Part shown: positions 5,649 to 5,855 of the stretch, piece after piece | Numbering within the stretch: the first letter of the stretch is position 1 | How the letters are laid out: each line of letters starts with the position of its first letter | Origin: Deltaproteobacteria bacterium | Lineage (GTDB): Bacteria > Desulfobacterota > DSM-4660 > Desulfatiglandales > B25-G16 | Assembly: GCA_020355145.1 (NCBI GenBank) | Contig: CP070660.1 | Span: forward strand, 838,488-844,342 | Direction of reading: 5' to 3' | Length of the DNA: 5,855 nucleotides | The notes under the pieces: model-generated | What the model was told of the DNA's origin: nothing | The model's input: only the letters and a program-made list of their open reading frames with translations | The model's database searches: none | Made by a program: the position numbers and the translations under genes

Positions 5649-5855
5649 ACGCTTGGATCTTTTCAGCTTGATCTTGGTGTCAAATGTCAACAGGCCGCTG
5701 CCCAAATCTTCATATAGTCTATCATTTATGGGTGATGACGCCTTTTCTGAAATGCCTGGTGGCCCGCGACGAGGAGTTCGACTGAGGCTCACTCGAAGTC
5801 CTCGGCCGAGTCGGAGGCCTTCGTCATTTCATGGTGTTACGGAATGGGGACCCCC
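5649..5855. other. Region upstream of murD, no gene supported
   Basis: These 207 bases should separate murD from the preceding dcw gene (mraY is expected but not visible). The murD frame stays open to 5792 on the minus strand, but its translation (rich in S, R, P and K) matches no MurD N-terminus I know, so I treat it as non-coding. The right half is a GC-rich palindromic element. TTGACA-like hexamers on the minus strand near 5690 and 5682 have no matching -10 box at proper spacing. The last bases (5846-5855) form GGGG-A-CCCC at the window edge. Confidence 0.6.
5748..5831. repeat. 84-base imperfect palindromic element (MITE-like) with a GC-rich core
   Basis: Outer arms TGAAATG (5748-5754) and CATTTCA (5825-5831) are inverted. 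Inside them are GGCC (5761-5764 and 5816-5819) and CGAC/GTCG (5767-5770 and 5810-5813). The core 5771-5803 is a 33-base hairpin: GAGGA-g-TTCGA-c-TGAG, a one-base centre, then CTCA-c-TCGAA-g-TCCTC. It is followed by the perfect palindrome CTCGGCCGAG (5801-5810). By direct count 41 of 60 bases in 5761-5820 are G or C (68%), well above the flanking sequence. TTCGACTGAG-type hairpins are, from memory, common dispersed repeats in bacteria. It has no T run, so a terminator is unlikely. Confidence 0.6.

Noticed and set aside
4221..5792. A 523-residue MurD starting at GTG 5792
   Set aside because: The extra N-terminal residues lie in a GC-rich palindrome and spacer, match no MurD domain I recognise, and make the protein about 70 residues longer than the family norm.

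Overview
The window is a piece of a bacterial division and cell wall (dcw) cluster, read entirely from the minus strand. In transcription order (right to left) it holds murD, ftsW, murG, murC and the first 83 codons of murB, which runs off the left edge. This is the classical dcw gene order. mraY would be expected beyond the right edge, with the rest of murB and probably ftsQ/ftsA/ftsZ beyond the left edge.

The products act in sequence. MurB and MurC make UDP-MurNAc and add L-Ala. MurD adds D-Glu. After MraY forms lipid I, MurG makes lipid II, and FtsW polymerises lipid II at the septum. All four complete proteins keep their family motifs, so this looks like a working housekeeping operon. Moderate GC, frequent AGA/AGG arginine codons and ATA isoleucine codons, and protein style suggest a Gram-negative-type bacterium such as Desulfobacterota or Nitrospirota. 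That assignment is a low-confidence impression.

Layout: 1-251 murB 5' part; 252-466 spacer with direct repeats and short tandem words; 467-1849 murC; 1850-1923 spacer with an 11-bp inverted repeat; 1924-3012 murG; 3013-3115 spacer with nested, mutually exclusive inverted repeats; 3116-4231 ftsW, overlapping murD by 11 bases; 4221 to about 5648 murD; 5649-5855 upstream non-coding region with a GC-rich palindromic element.

The coding content is ordinary. The unusual part lies between the genes. Except at the murD/ftsW overlap, each gene junction carries its own family of short reiterated or self-complementary words. In two places the words run into coding sequence: the murC stop and the murD N-terminus. 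The MurD 5' end looks as though a repeat element replaced the native start region. The ftsW-murG spacer can be drawn as competing hairpins just upstream of murG. No wholly new gene system is visible.
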